Shown: positions 1 through 8,359 of the stretch, one piece after another
Layout of the letters: the number at the start of each line of letters is the position of its first letter
How positions within the stretch are numbered: the first letter of the stretch is position 1
From: Azospirillaceae bacterium
Lineage (GTDB): Bacteria; Pseudomonadota; Alphaproteobacteria; Azospirillales; Azospirillaceae
DNA length: 64,000 nt
Reading direction: 5' to 3'
Assembly (NCBI GenBank): GCA_028283825.1
Contig: JAPWJW010000003.1
Coordinates: 62,001 to 126,000 of the forward strand
Made by a program: the position numbers and the translations under genes
Notes under the pieces: generated by a model
The model's database searches: none
What the model was told of the DNA's origin: nothing
The model's input: the letters and a program-made list of their open reading frames with translations, nothing else

Positions 1-1293
1 GGTGTCGGCGTGGGCGCCGCGATGGGCCGGCGGCAACTGGTCGAACAGATGGCGCATGTTGGGGCCGCAGGTGAAGGCCAAATCCACCCGCGCCGCCAGC
101 AGGGCGTCGGCCAAGCCGGCGTGCAGCTTGGGTGATTCGGCACCCAGTTCCAGCATGTCGCCCAGCGCCACCAGGCGGCGGCCGCCGGGGCCCGGCTGGG
201 TGTGCCCCAGGACGGCGGCCGTGGCCGCGACCGACACCGGGCTGGCGTTGTAGCTTTCGTCGATGATGGTGACCGTGCCGCCTTGGGGCAGGGGCACCGT
301 CTGGCGGACGCCCCGGCCCTTGACAGGTGCCAGGGTGCCCAGCGATCGGGCGGCCAATTCAATGTCGCCGCCGGCGGCCGAGACGGCCAGCAGCACGGCC
401 AGGCTGTTCAGCGCCTGGTGGCGGCCCGGAATGGCCAGGGTGTAGCGCACCACCTGGCCCAAAATCTCCGCCGTCACATCGCTACTGGTGGCGCCCAGAT
501 CCAGGTCGATCAGGCGGGCGTCGGCACCGGGCGTGGCGCCGAAGCTCAGCACATGGCCGACGCCCTGGGTGCGGGCGGCGGCCAGCAGGCGGGCGTATTG
601 CGGGTTGTCGCGGTTCAGCACGGCGGTGCCCTGGCGCGACATGCCCTCGAATATCTCCGCCTTGGCGTCGGCGATGGCCTCCACCGACGCGAAGAACTCC
701 AGGTGCACGGCCTCCACCGTGGTGACGATGGCGATGTCCGGCCGCGCCATGCGCGACAGCGGCCCGATCTCGCCCGCGTGGTTCATGCCCAGCTCGAACA
801 CGCCGTAACGGACGTCGGCCGGCAGTTGGGCCAGCGACAGCGGCAGGCCCAGATGGTTGTTGAAGTTGCCTTCGGTGGCGAAGGTCGGCGCCTGGGCCGA
901 CAGGCAGGCGCGCAGGATTTCCTTGGTGCTGGTCTTGCCGACCGATCCGGTGACGGCGATGACCTTGGCCTTGGTGTTCAGGCGCGCGACCCGGCCCATG
1001 TCCTCCAGCGCCGCCACCGTGTCCTCCACGATCAGCAGCGGGGCGTCGGCGGGCACGCCGTCCGGCACGTGGGACACCAGGCAGGCGGCGGCACCGCGCT
1101 GCAACGCCGTCGCCACGAAGGCGTGGCCGTCGAAGGTCGGGCCCTTCAGCGCCACGAACAAATCGCCCGGGGCCAGGGTGCGGGTGTTGATGGACACGCC
1201 GGTGGCGGCCCAGGCGGGACCTTGCGTGCGGGCGTTCACCGCGGCGGTGGCATCGGCGGCGGTCCAGAGGACGGGCTTGGCGGACACGGTCAT
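1..1293 (-). CDS. murF: UDP-N-acetylmuramoyl-tripeptide--D-alanyl-D-alanine ligase, C-terminus outside window
   Basis: Adds D-Ala-D-Ala to the UDP-MurNAc-tripeptide in the cytoplasm, the last soluble step of peptidoglycan precursor synthesis. Reading the minus strand from the ATG at 1293 gives 431 codons open to the window edge. Visible parts are the N-terminal substrate domain, the ATP-binding P-loop VTGSVGKTS at about residues 114-122, and the Mur-ligase stretches FELGMNHAGEI and IIDESYNASP. The ATG overlaps the murE stop as ATGA, so translation is probably coupled. The missing part is only the end of the C-terminal domain. It is the last visible gene of the dcw operon; mraY would normally follow beyond the edge. 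Confidence 0.95.
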   Translation of the reverse strand, partial: MTVSAKPVLWTAADATAAVNARTQGPAWAATGVSINTRTLAPGDLFVALKGPTFDGHAFVATALQRGAAACLVSHVPDGVPADAPLLIVEDTVAALEDMGRVARLNTKAKVIAVTGSVGKTSTKEILRACLSAQAPTFATEGNFNNHLGLPLSLAQLPADVRYGVFELGMNHAGEIGPLSRMARPDIAIVTTVEAVHLEFFASVEAIADAKAEIFEGMSRQGTAVLNRDNPQYARLLAAARTQGVGHVLSFGATPGADARLIDLDLGATSSDVTAEILGQVVRYTLAIPGRHQALNSLAVLLAVSAAGGDIELAARSLGTLAPVKGRGVRQTVPLPQGGTVTIIDESYNASPVSVAATAAVLGHTQPGPGGRRLVALGDMLELGAESPKLHAGLADALLAARVDLAFTCGPNMRHLFDQLPPAHRGAHADT

Positions 1294-2774
1294 GGCGCGG
1301 TCCCCCCGGCCAGACCCAGCACGCCACGGGCGACGGCGGCGTCGTCGAAGGGACGCACCTCCCGGCCCACGATCTGGCCCTGCTCATGCCCCTTGCCGGC
1401 GATGACCAGCACGTCGCCGGCCTTCAACGCGTTGATGGCCAGCGCGATGGCGGCGGCGCGGTCGTCCACCTCCGTCGCATCCGGACAGCCGGCCATGACC
1501 TCGGCGCGGATGGCTGCCGGCACCTCCGTGCGCGGGTTGTCGTCGGTGACGATGACGCGGTCGGCCAAGCTGGCGGCGATGGCGCCCATCATCGGGCGCT
1601 TGCCCCGGTCGCGGTCACCACCACAGCCGAAGACGACGGACAGCTTACCCTCGGCATGCGGGCGCAGGCTGTTCAGCACCGTTTCCAGTCCGTCGGGGGT
1701 GTGGGCGTAATCGACATAGATGGCGGCGCCATTGTCCAGCGTGGCCACCAGTTCCAGCCGGCCGCGCACGCCGTCCAGCTGCGATAGCAGTCCGGCCGCC
1801 GCCTGCGGCTCCGCCCCGCTGCCGATGACCATGCCCAGGGCGCACAGCGCGTTCCACACCTGGAAGCGGCCGACCAGGGGCAGGACGATCTCGTGATTCG
1901 TGCCCATGACCTCCAGGGTCAAGGCCTGGCCGTGGGGCAGGGGGCGCAGGGCCTTCACCGCCAACTCGCGGCCTTGCGCGCCAAAGCCGATCAGCGTCTG
2001 CTTGCGGGCGTGCACCAGATCGGCCAGCGCCTGGAATTCCGGGATGTCGGCATTGACCACGGCGGTGGCGCCACGCGGCATCACCCGGTCGAACAGCATG
2101 GCCTTGGCCTTGAAGTAGGCCTCCATGGTGCCGTGGTAATCCAGATGGTCGCGGGTCAGGTTGGTGAAACCGCCGACCGTGACCAGCACGCCGTCCAGGC
2201 GGAACTGGTCCAGGCCGTGGCTCGACGCCTCCATCGCCAGGTGGGTGACCCCACCCTGGGCCAGGCGGGCCAGCGTGCCGTGCAGGGCCACCGGGTCGGG
2301 CGTGGTCAGGCTGTCTTCCCGCGGGAAGCCGGGGGCGATCAGGCCCAGCGTGCCCATGGCGCCGGCCGCATGGCCTTGTAGCGACCACATCTGGCGGGTG
2401 AACTGGGCGGTGGAGGTTTTGCCGTTGGTGCCGGTGACGGCGGCGATGGTGGCCGGCTGTTGCTTGTAGAAGGCGGCGGCCAGCAGGGCGAAACGCCGCC
2501 GGGGGTTGGCGTCTTCGATCAGGGTGACCGGGTGGGGCAAGCCTTCGGGCAGGGTCGTGCCCTTGGGCGCTAGCACCGCCACGGCGCCGGCGGCCACCGC
2601 CTGGGGAATGAAGTCGCGGCCATCGCGGGCGGTGCCCGGCAGCGCAGCGAACAGCGTGCCCAGCGTGACGGCGCGGCTATCCGCGGTCAGGCCGGTGATC
2701 TCGGGGTCCCGTTCCAGGGCCAGCGCCGATACGGCGATTTCTGTGCGCGATGCCATCAGATCGGTCAGACGCAA
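1290..2774 (-). CDS. murE: UDP-N-acetylmuramoyl-L-alanyl-D-glutamate--2,6-diaminopimelate ligase
   Basis: Adds meso-diaminopimelate to UDP-MurNAc-dipeptide. The 494-residue length is normal for the family. The ATP loop TGTNGKTS lies at residues 114-121, the central-domain stretch contains the conserved LTRDHLDYHGT, and the C-terminal domain carries DNPR, the motif that marks meso-DAP rather than lysine specificity. It lies 87 bases after ftsI, the widest gap in the operon, which contains a 13-bp hairpin, and overlaps murF by four bases. Start ATG at 2774 fits the family N-terminus. Confidence 0.96.
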   Translation of the reverse strand: MRLTDLMASRTEIAVSALALERDPEITGLTADSRAVTLGTLFAALPGTARDGRDFIPQAVAAGAVAVLAPKGTTLPEGLPHPVTLIEDANPRRRFALLAAAFYKQQPATIAAVTGTNGKTSTAQFTRQMWSLQGHAAGAMGTLGLIAPGFPREDSLTTPDPVALHGTLARLAQGGVTHLAMEASSHGLDQFRLDGVLVTVGGFTNLTRDHLDYHGTMEAYFKAKAMLFDRVMPRGATAVVNADIPEFQALADLVHARKQTLIGFGAQGRELAVKALRPLPHGQALTLEVMGTNHEIVLPLVGRFQVWNALCALGMVIGSGAEPQAAAGLLSQLDGVRGRLELVATLDNGAAIYVDYAHTPDGLETVLNSLRPHAEGKLSVVFGCGGDRDRGKRPMMGAIAASLADRVIVTDDNPRTEVPAAIRAEVMAGCPDATEVDDRAAAIALAINALKAGDVLVIAGKGHEQGQIVGREVRPFDDAAVARGVLGLAGGTAP

Positions 2775-2794
2775 GGGTCCCTCTCATACGCGTG

Positions 2795-2827
2795 ATGCCG
2801 GGGCGGTGTAGCCTACCGCCCCGGCAT
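2795..2827. other. 13-bp perfect hairpin between ftsI and murE
   Basis: The arms ATGCCGGGGCGGT and ACCGCCCCGGCAT pair perfectly around a 7-base loop. No T-run follows on the minus strand, so it is not a standard intrinsic terminator. It could stabilise or process the dcw transcript, or weaken read-through from ftsI into murE. Function unknown. Confidence 0.6.
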
Positions 2828-2861
2828 CCGTCGACCCCCACCGGGCGCGGTGTCGGGGTGC

Positions 2862-4610
2862 TTAGTTGATGGTGAAGGCCTGCAACACCTCGGGGTCGTT
2901 GCGGACCACCGGCTTCACGCCCAACAGGGGGGCGATCTGCCAGACGATGCGCTGGACGGGCGGGGCCGCAACCCAGCCGGCGGTGGCGAAACCGAAGCTT
3001 TTCTTGTTGCCGTGCGGCTCATCCACCATGACGAACACCACATAGCGCGGATCGTTCATGGGGAAGGCGCCGGCGAAGGAGGTGCGCAGCGACTTGTGGG
3101 CGTAACCCTTGCCGCTGACCTTCTCGGCCGTGCCGGTCTTGCCACCTACCAGATAGTCCAGCGTGTCGGGGGCCTTCAACTCGCCCGTCATGAAGGCGGT
3201 CTTGCCCGTACCCTCCGTCACCACCAGGCGCATCAGCTTGCGCAGGATGGTGGAGGTCTGGGGCGAGATCACGCGGGTCTCGGGGATGTCCGCGCCGGGG
3301 TCGCGCCTCAGCAGGGTGGCCGGGCGCAGCAGGCCGCCATCCACCACCGCACCCACGGCCGACACCATCTGCACCGGGCTGACGGAGATGCCGTGGCCGA
3401 AGGCGACGGTCAGCAGCGTGGTCTGGCGCCAGGGGTTGGGCACCAGCGGGGCGCCCACCTCGGGGATCTCCAGCGACGGGGCCTTCAGCATGCCGAAGCG
3501 GCCCATGTACTCACGCTGCGCGTCGATGCCGAACTTCTCCGCCATCTTGGCGGACCCGATGTTGGACGACTTGCGGAAGATGTCGACCACGTCCATCCAG
3601 TAATTGACGGGTTCGTCGTCATGGATGGTGAAGCGGCCGATCTTCAGCGGGTGGTTGGTCTCGAACGTCTCGTGCAGCTTCACCGACCCGGTTTCCAGGG
3701 CGATGGCCGTGTTCAGGATCTTGAAGACCGAGCCCATCTCGTACACGCCCAGGGTGGCGCGGTTGAACTTGGATTCGTCCTTCATCTCCCCCGGGTCCTG
3801 GGGGTCGAAGTCGGGCAGGCTGACCATCGACAGGATCTCGCCCGTCTTGATGTCCATGATCAGGCCAGCGCCGCCGATGGCGTTGAAATCCTGGATGGCC
3901 TGGGTGATTTCCTTGCGCACGATGTGCTGCAGGCGCACGTCGATCGACAGGCGCAGCGGTTCCGACTGGTCGCGCAGGCGCTTGTCGAACGACTGCTCGA
4001 TGCCCATCAGGCCGTTGTTGTCGATGCCGGTCAGGCCGATCAGGTGGGCGGTCAGGCTGCCCTGCGGATAGATGCGGTGCTCCTCCTGCTGGAAGAACAC
4101 GCCGGGGATGCCCAGCTTGTTGACCTCGAACTCTTCCCTAGGCGTCAGGTTGCGGCGGATCCAGACGAAGCGCTTGTCGCTCTTCAGATCCTTCAGCACC
4201 TGGCGGGCGTCCAGGTCGGGCAGGGTGGCGGCGAGGCGGCGGGCCGCATCCTCGGCATCGATCACCAGCTTGGGGTCGGCATAGGCCGACGCCGTGGCCA
4301 GCGAGGTTGCCAGCAGCACGCCGTTGCGGTCGGTGATCTCCGCCCGCGCCATGGGTGCGGGGCGGGCGGTGTTGTTCTCCGCCACCGGCGGCGCCTCGCG
4401 GCTGAACACCATGGTGTCAGCCAGGCGCACGCAGATGGCGCCCAGCACCAAAGCGAAAAGGGCGGCCGTCACCACCAGGCGCGACCGCCCCTGTTCCAGG
4501 GCGTGGGATGACGGGTTGTTCAGGCGCACCCTGCCCTCCGTCCGCGGGGCCTGGATGCGCTCCATGCCCGCGATGTCGAACCCGGTCAGGGAAAAGGGCG
4601 CGTCACTCAT
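2862..4610 (-). CDS. ftsI: Peptidoglycan D,D-transpeptidase FtsI (PBP3)
   Basis: Septal class B penicillin-binding protein that cross-links peptidoglycan at the division site. It has 582 residues: a cytoplasmic tail, one membrane anchor at about residues 45-63, a dimerisation domain beginning near residue 85, and a transpeptidase domain. The three active-site motifs are present: SVFK with catalytic Ser294, SSN at 348-350 and KTG at 491-493. Its ATG overlaps the stop of the upstream FtsL-like gene as ATGA. Nothing appears broken. Confidence 0.96.
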   Translation of the reverse strand: MSDAPFSLTGFDIAGMERIQAPRTEGRVRLNNPSSHALEQGRSRLVVTAALFALVLGAICVRLADTMVFSREAPPVAENNTARPAPMARAEITDRNGVLLATSLATASAYADPKLVIDAEDAARRLAATLPDLDARQVLKDLKSDKRFVWIRRNLTPREEFEVNKLGIPGVFFQQEEHRIYPQGSLTAHLIGLTGIDNNGLMGIEQSFDKRLRDQSEPLRLSIDVRLQHIVRKEITQAIQDFNAIGGAGLIMDIKTGEILSMVSLPDFDPQDPGEMKDESKFNRATLGVYEMGSVFKILNTAIALETGSVKLHETFETNHPLKIGRFTIHDDEPVNYWMDVVDIFRKSSNIGSAKMAEKFGIDAQREYMGRFGMLKAPSLEIPEVGAPLVPNPWRQTTLLTVAFGHGISVSPVQMVSAVGAVVDGGLLRPATLLRRDPGADIPETRVISPQTSTILRKLMRLVVTEGTGKTAFMTGELKAPDTLDYLVGGKTGTAEKVSGKGYAHKSLRTSFAGAFPMNDPRYVVFVMVDEPHGNKKSFGFATAGWVAAPPVQRIVWQIAPLLGVKPVVRNDPEVLQAFTIN

Positions 4611-5224
4611 CGGGCCGCCCCCATCTTGGCGCTCAGGGTCTGTTCCGCCACCAGCAGGGTGGGTTTGGCCTTCTTGCCCTGGGCGGAGGCCAGCGTGACC
4701 TTGCCCGCATCCAGGCTGGCCACCAGGGCGCCGATGCTGTCTTCACGCGCGGCGGGGCGCTCGGCCGGCTTGGCGGCCGGGGCCTTGGCCTGGGCGACCT
4801 GGACCGGCACGGCCTTGGGCGCCGGCGCCTTCAGGGCGACCGTCTGCACCTGCGGGCGCGCCGGGGCGGCACTGGCGACGTAGGTGGACTCCACCGACGG
4901 GGCCTTGGGCGCGGGCGTGGCGGGATCTGCCGGGGCGGCGGGCGCCTCGGGCTTGGCCGGAATGGCGGCCAGGGCCACCATCTGCTCCGCCTTGGTGGGG
5001 CGCAGGTTGGTGTGCTCGCCCGTCAGGCGCTCCAGCCGCGAGGGGTCGTTCAGGTAGGCCCATTCGGCGCGCAGCACCTGGATGGACTGCTGCTCCTGCG
5101 CGATCTGCCGGTTCAGGCTGGTCAGGTGCTCCTGCTCCTCCTGCACGCGGTAGCTGGTGTGGTAGAGGATGCCGCTGGCGACCGTGGCAAGGCACAGCCA
5201 GACAATCGTGGACTTGCCAATCAT
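4607..5224 (-). CDS. ftsL: FtsL-like cell-division protein
   Basis: Position between rsmH and ftsI, a single N-terminal membrane helix ([19 protein letters not shown]) and a following coiled coil with conserved [14 protein letters not shown] identify the alphaproteobacterial FtsL, the divisome partner of FtsB and FtsQ. I chose the ATG at 5224, which overlaps the rsmH stop as ATGA, giving 205 residues beginning MIGKSTIVW. An upstream in-frame start at 5245 would add seven residues. The second half is a long Ala/Pro/Lys-rich tail not seen in enterobacterial FtsL, probably disordered and periplasmic. The name rests on context and architecture. Confidence 0.82.
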   Translation of the reverse strand: MIGKSTIVWLCLATVASGILYHTSYRVQEEQEHLTSLNRQIAQEQQSIQVLRAEWAYLNDPSRLERLTGEHTNLRPTKAEQMVALAAIPAKPEAPAAPADPATPAPKAPSVESTYVASAAPARPQVQTVALKAPAPKAVPVQVAQAKAPAAKPAERPAAREDSIGALVASLDAGKVTLASAQGKKAKPTLLVAEQTLSAKMGAAR

Positions 5225-6189
5225 GCGGCTTCTCCCAAGGACCAAGCGGGGGCGTCGGTGCGTTCGGCGGCGCGCAACCGGGCAGATCGGGCGCGCGGAT
5301 TATGGCGAAGTTCAGGCTCGCCCGGGGTGACCCCGCTGCGGCCCAGAAGGCGCAGGCTGGGCGCCGGGCCGGCGGCGGCGGCGGGCATGTGGCGCGAGGG
5401 CGCGCCCTCCGCCCCGGCGCGCTGGCGCAGGAAGTCCTTCACCCGCCGATCCTCCAGGGAATGGAAGGAGACGACGGCCAGGCGGCCGCCGGGCGCCAGT
5501 ACCCGCTCGGCCCCGGCCAGGCCGCGGTCCAGCTCCCCCAACTCGTCATTCACGTGCAGGCGCAGGCCCTGGAAGCTGCGGGTGGCGGGGTCGATGCCGT
5601 CCTTGCGGGACCGGGGAACGACGCCACGGATGATGTCGGCCAGCTGCGCCGTGGTCTCGATTCGGGCGGTAGCGCGGGCGGCCACGATGGCACGGGCCAC
5701 GCGCCGCGACATGCGTTCCTCGCCCAGGCGCCACAGGATGGTGGCGATGTCGGCCTCGGCATAATCGTTGACCACGTCGGCGGCGCTGGGGCCGCTCAGG
5801 CTCATGCGCATGTCCAGCGGGCCGTCGAAGCGGAAGGAGAATCCCCGCGCCGGATCGTCGATCTGGGGGGAGGAGACGCCGATGTCCAGCGCCACGCCGT
5901 CCACCGGGCCGATGCCGTTGGCGGCCAGCAGCTCGGCCATGTCGCCGAACCGGCCCTCGACGATGCGCAGGCGGCCGGGGAAACGGGCCAGCAGCGGCTC
6001 CGCCCGCTTGATGGCGGCGGGGTCGCGGTCGATGCCCACGACCTGGCAATCCGCCGCCTCCAGGATGGCGCGGGTGTAGCCGCCGGCGCCAAAGGTGCCG
6101 TCGACGTAGACGCCGCCGTCACGCACGGCCAGGGCGTCCAGCACCTCAGCCAGCAGGACGGGGATGTGGATTTGCTCAGGATTGCTCAC
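5221..6189 (-). CDS. rsmH: 16S rRNA (cytosine(1402)-N(4))-methyltransferase
   Basis: MraW family; methylates N4 of C1402 in the decoding centre of 16S rRNA. The 322-residue product starts [13 protein letters not shown], has the SAM loop [10 protein letters not shown] at 30-39, and shows the family stretches [10 protein letters not shown] and [14 protein letters not shown]. The start is a GTG at 6189 that overlaps the mraZ stop (GTGA). Second gene of the dcw operon, its standard position. Confidence 0.96.
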   Translation of the reverse strand: MSNPEQIHIPVLLAEVLDALAVRDGGVYVDGTFGAGGYTRAILEAADCQVVGIDRDPAAIKRAEPLLARFPGRLRIVEGRFGDMAELLAANGIGPVDGVALDIGVSSPQIDDPARGFSFRFDGPLDMRMSLSGPSAADVVNDYAEADIATILWRLGEERMSRRVARAIVAARATARIETTAQLADIIRGVVPRSRKDGIDPATRSFQGLRLHVNDELGELDRGLAGAERVLAPGGRLAVVSFHSLEDRRVKDFLRQRAGAEGAPSRHMPAAAAGPAPSLRLLGRSGVTPGEPELRHNPRARSARLRAAERTDAPAWSLGEAA

Positions 6190-6671
6190 TGCACACCCCC
6201 GCCGTTCGCCAGCACGGAATTGGTGCGGGCCAGGATGGTGGACAGCGAGATGTTCTGGGCGCGGCTGCGGTCGCGGCTGGCGGCCTCATGGGCGGTCAGG
6301 GCGTCGGGCTCCCAAATCTGGAAGGTGTGGCGGCGGCCGACGAAGGACGCGCCCTCGGTGATGCCGGCGAAGGACAGGAACTGTTCGGGCAGGACGATGC
6401 GCCCCTCGGGATCGATGGCCAGGCGGACGGAGCCGCCGAACACGGTGGTCTCGATCAGGTCGCGCATGTCGTCAGGCATATTGGGGTTATCCAGCGCCTC
6501 GGACAGGCGATCCATGTAATCGACGCTGCAGGCGTCGATGGCATTGGCCTGCAGGGACCGGAAGACGATCAGCTCCGCCTGTCCACCCAAGACCGACCGG
6601 AAGGAAGACGGGACTGAAACCCGACCCTTCTTGTCGACCTTGTTCACGTATGTGGACAGGAACAAGCCCAT
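6186..6671 (-). CDS. mraZ: Transcriptional regulator MraZ
   Basis: First gene of the dcw operon. MraZ is an AbrB-fold, ring-forming DNA-binding protein that represses its own promoter in E. coli. The 161-residue protein begins [18 protein letters not shown], the first SpoVT/AbrB-like repeat; a second repeat contains [18 protein letters not shown] chose the ATG at 6671 because it matches the family N-terminus; the frame stays open to 6725, but those extra residues look non-coding. Arrays of TGGGN boxes upstream are the expected target sites. Confidence 0.95.
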   Translation of the reverse strand: MGLFLSTYVNKVDKKGRVSVPSSFRSVLGGQAELIVFRSLQANAIDACSVDYMDRLSEALDNPNMPDDMRDLIETTVFGGSVRLAIDPEGRIVLPEQFLSFAGITEGASFVGRRHTFQIWEPDALTAHEAASRDRSRAQNISLSTILARTNSVLANGGGVQ

Positions 6672-6780
6672 CGATCCCCGCGTCTCCAGCGCCTCCGCGC
6701 CCCAACAATCCGGCACTAGTCCCATCTTCGGAACGCGCCCTCCGTCCGGTTAAGCCGGATAGACGGACGCGCCCTCTTTT

Positions 6781-6825
6781 TGGGTGCTTATGGGGTACCA
6801 TGGGAACTTATGGGCGTCAATGGGA
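6781..6825 (+). promoter_or_regulatory. Five TGGGN MraZ-type boxes at exact 10-bp spacing
   Basis: TGGGT, TGGGG, TGGGA, TGGGC and TGGGA start at 6781, 6791, 6801, 6811 and 6821, a strict one-helical-turn period. MraZ of E. coli is known to bind TGGGN repeats separated by five bases upstream of mraZ. Here the boxes read on the plus strand, opposite to mraZ, and lie 110-155 bases before its start. The match in unit, spacing and place makes an autoregulatory operator very likely. Confidence 0.8.
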
Positions 6826-6840
6826 CCGCGGGCCGAATGC

Positions 6841-6990
6841 TTGTCCACAAAGTGTTTTTCCACAGTTGTGGACAAGCTCAATTCTTCGCGCCGTCTTCTA
6901 ATTCGAACGGGTAGGTATTCGCCCCATATAATCGCAGGATTCAGCCGAATCTAATAGCCTTCGGACAGGGTGTACCTATCCTGTGGATAA
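6841..6990. promoter_or_regulatory. DnaA-box cluster with two GANTC sites upstream of mraZ
   Basis: Boxes: TTGTCCACA at 6841-6849, TTTTCCACA at 6856-6864, TGTGGACAA at 6867-6875 and a perfect inverted TTATCCACA (TGTGGATAA) at 6982-6990. Between them, in locally AT-richer DNA, are the CcrM methylation sites GATTC (6938-6942) and GAATC (6947-6951). DnaA and CcrM methylation are known cell-cycle inputs in alphaproteobacteria. Control of the dcw promoter by them is inferred. The promoter elements themselves cannot be assigned with certainty. Confidence 0.6.
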
Positions 6991-7171
6991 GGGGCCAATG
7001 GTTGCGGCCGATAGTTAAGGGCCCGCCAAATCTTTTGGATATGTCGCATTGGTTATTCTGGCGACCGCAGTGCACCCAAGTACTCATCGGTTTAGGGTGG
7101 ACTACCAAATATAGGGATGCTCAGGGCATAGGCCGCCATATATAGGGCCGTGGTTCCTGGAAATGGCGATT

Positions 7172-7255
7172 TCCCATACCGTCCCATTTTTGCGGCCGCC
7201 GCCCATGGAATCCCATGGGCGTGCCCAATCCAGCCCAGAATCCCATGCCGTCCCA
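7172..7255 (-). promoter_or_regulatory. Second MraZ-type array: four box pairs on the minus strand
   Basis: Read on the minus strand, TGGGN boxes occupy 7172-7176, 7182-7186, 7201-7205, 7211-7215, 7223-7227, 7233-7237, 7241-7245 and 7251-7255. They form four pairs, each with exactly 10 bp between box starts, while distances between pairs vary. This cluster is about 500 bases upstream of mraZ, in the orientation of mraZ, and ends just before the terminator of the AEC permease. It may be an auxiliary operator that loops to the proximal array. Confidence 0.55.
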
Positions 7256-7277
7256 AATCCGCTCCGGACCCGGACGC

Positions 7278-7301
7278 AAAAAGGGGCGCCCGAGGCGCCC
7301 C
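7278..7301 (-). terminator. Intrinsic terminator of the AEC permease gene
   Basis: On the minus strand an 8-bp stem GGGGCGCC/GGCGCCCC with a 3-base loop is followed by TTTTT. It lies 28 bases after the permease stop and separates that transcript from the mraZ upstream region. Confidence 0.85.
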
Positions 7302-7328
7302 GTCAGCCAACCGCCCGACTGGAAACCG

Positions 7329-8264
7329 TCAGGTCCCGACGCTCAGATACAGGGTGATGGTGAGCAGCGACAGGATGGTGGAGACCAGGACGGCGCGGGA
7401 GGTCAGGCCCGCCTCCCGCCGATAGAACTCCGCCACCATGAAGGGCCCGGTGCCGGTGGGTAATGCCGCCAGCAGGACGGCCGCGCGGCCGGCCGGCACC
7501 GGCAGGTGGAAGAACCAGGTGGCCAGCACCCAGGTCAGCAGCGGCTGGGCCACCAACTTCAGGCCCACCAGCAGGCCGGTGGCGCCCAGGTTCGGTTCGG
7601 CGTTCGGCCGCTTTTCCGCCAGGAACAGGCCCAGGGCGACCAGCGCGCAGGGCGACGCCGCAGCCCCCAGCAGGTCCAGGAAATGTTCCGCCGGTGCCGG
7701 CACCGGGATGCCGAAGGCCAGGAACGGCGCGCCCAGCGCCGGGGCCACCAGCAGGGGGTTGCGGATCAGCGACAGGGTCACCTTCCTGGCCATGCGGCGG
7801 GGATGGCGTTCGGTCTGCAAGCCCACCTCGATCAGGATCAGGGCGGCGGCGAACAGCACGCAGACGGTCAGCAGGCTGGCGATCAGTGTCGGCGTCCGGG
7901 CCGCCGGCCCCATCACCGCCAGCGTCAGGGGAAAACCGATGAAGGCGGTGTTGGCATAGGCGGCGTTCAGGCCGTCGATGGCGGCGTCCGCCAGATGGCG
8001 CGGCCGTCGCCGCCGCACCACGATGGTCAGGATGAACACCGCGCCGGAGCCCAGGCCGAAGGCGGCGACGAATCCAGGCTGCCAGATGTCGGCCCAGTGG
8101 GCGTTGGCGACGATGCTGAACAAGAGGGCCGGCAGGGCCAGGTAGACAACGAAGCGGTTGAGTTCCCGTGTGGCGTTGGGGCCCAGGGCGCCGGTCCGCC
8201 GCGCCGTCCATCCCGCCAGGATCAGCGCGAAGATGGGCAGGATGGTCGACAGCATGGACAGCAT
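7329..8264 (-). CDS. AEC-family (auxin efflux carrier-like) permease
   Basis: A 311-residue membrane protein with about ten hydrophobic helices and the half-symmetric AEC layout. The N-terminus (LSTILPIFALILAGWTARR) and the ALPTGTGPFMVAEFY segment near the C-terminus are typical. Bacterial members transport malonate, other dicarboxylates or related organic acids; the substrate here cannot be told. I chose the ATG at 8264; 8255 is also possible. It is transcribed divergently from a LysR regulator, which suggests substrate-responsive control. Confidence 0.85.
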   Translation of the reverse strand: MLSMLSTILPIFALILAGWTARRTGALGPNATRELNRFVVYLALPALLFSIVANAHWADIWQPGFVAAFGLGSGAVFILTIVVRRRRPRHLADAAIDGLNAAYANTAFIGFPLTLAVMGPAARTPTLIASLLTVCVLFAAALILIEVGLQTERHPRRMARKVTLSLIRNPLLVAPALGAPFLAFGIPVPAPAEHFLDLLGAAASPCALVALGLFLAEKRPNAEPNLGATGLLVGLKLVAQPLLTWVLATWFFHLPVPAGRAAVLLAALPTGTGPFMVAEFYRREAGLTSRAVLVSTILSLLTITLYLSVGT

Positions 8265-8310
8265 TGGGAAACTCCGGCACGGCAAGGCGTGCCAGCCTAT
8301 ACAGCGCCAG

Positions 8311-8344
8311 ATTGATGCGATCTAATGCCTTTAATTCCATCAAT
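8311..8344. promoter_or_regulatory. Candidate LysR-type operator between divergent genes
   Basis: The inverted repeat ATTGATG (8311-8317) and CATCAAT (8338-8344), 20 bases apart, lies in the 95-base gap shared by the permease and LysR genes, just before the LysR start. LysR regulators usually bind such dyads in divergent promoters. Assignment rests on symmetry and position only. Confidence 0.4.
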
Positions 8345-8359
8345 CCATTCTGGTTCGGT

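Noticed and set aside
2850..4511. A 553-codon plus-strand frame over ftsI
   Set aside because: Antisense to an intact ftsI with all active-site motifs; composition is that of a shadow frame.
6781..6825. The 10-bp-period repeat as a CRISPR or minisatellite
   Set aside because: Only five bases per unit are conserved and the spacing matches the known MraZ operator design.
6841..6990. Calling the DnaA-box cluster the chromosomal origin
   Set aside because: Only four boxes, a modest AT-rich stretch and none of the genes that usually flank alphaproteobacterial origins; whole-chromosome skew would be needed.
7092..7310. A 72-codon minus-strand frame upstream of mraZ
   Set aside because: It is created by the periodic TGGGN boxes and spans the permease terminator; it has no ribosome site or homology.
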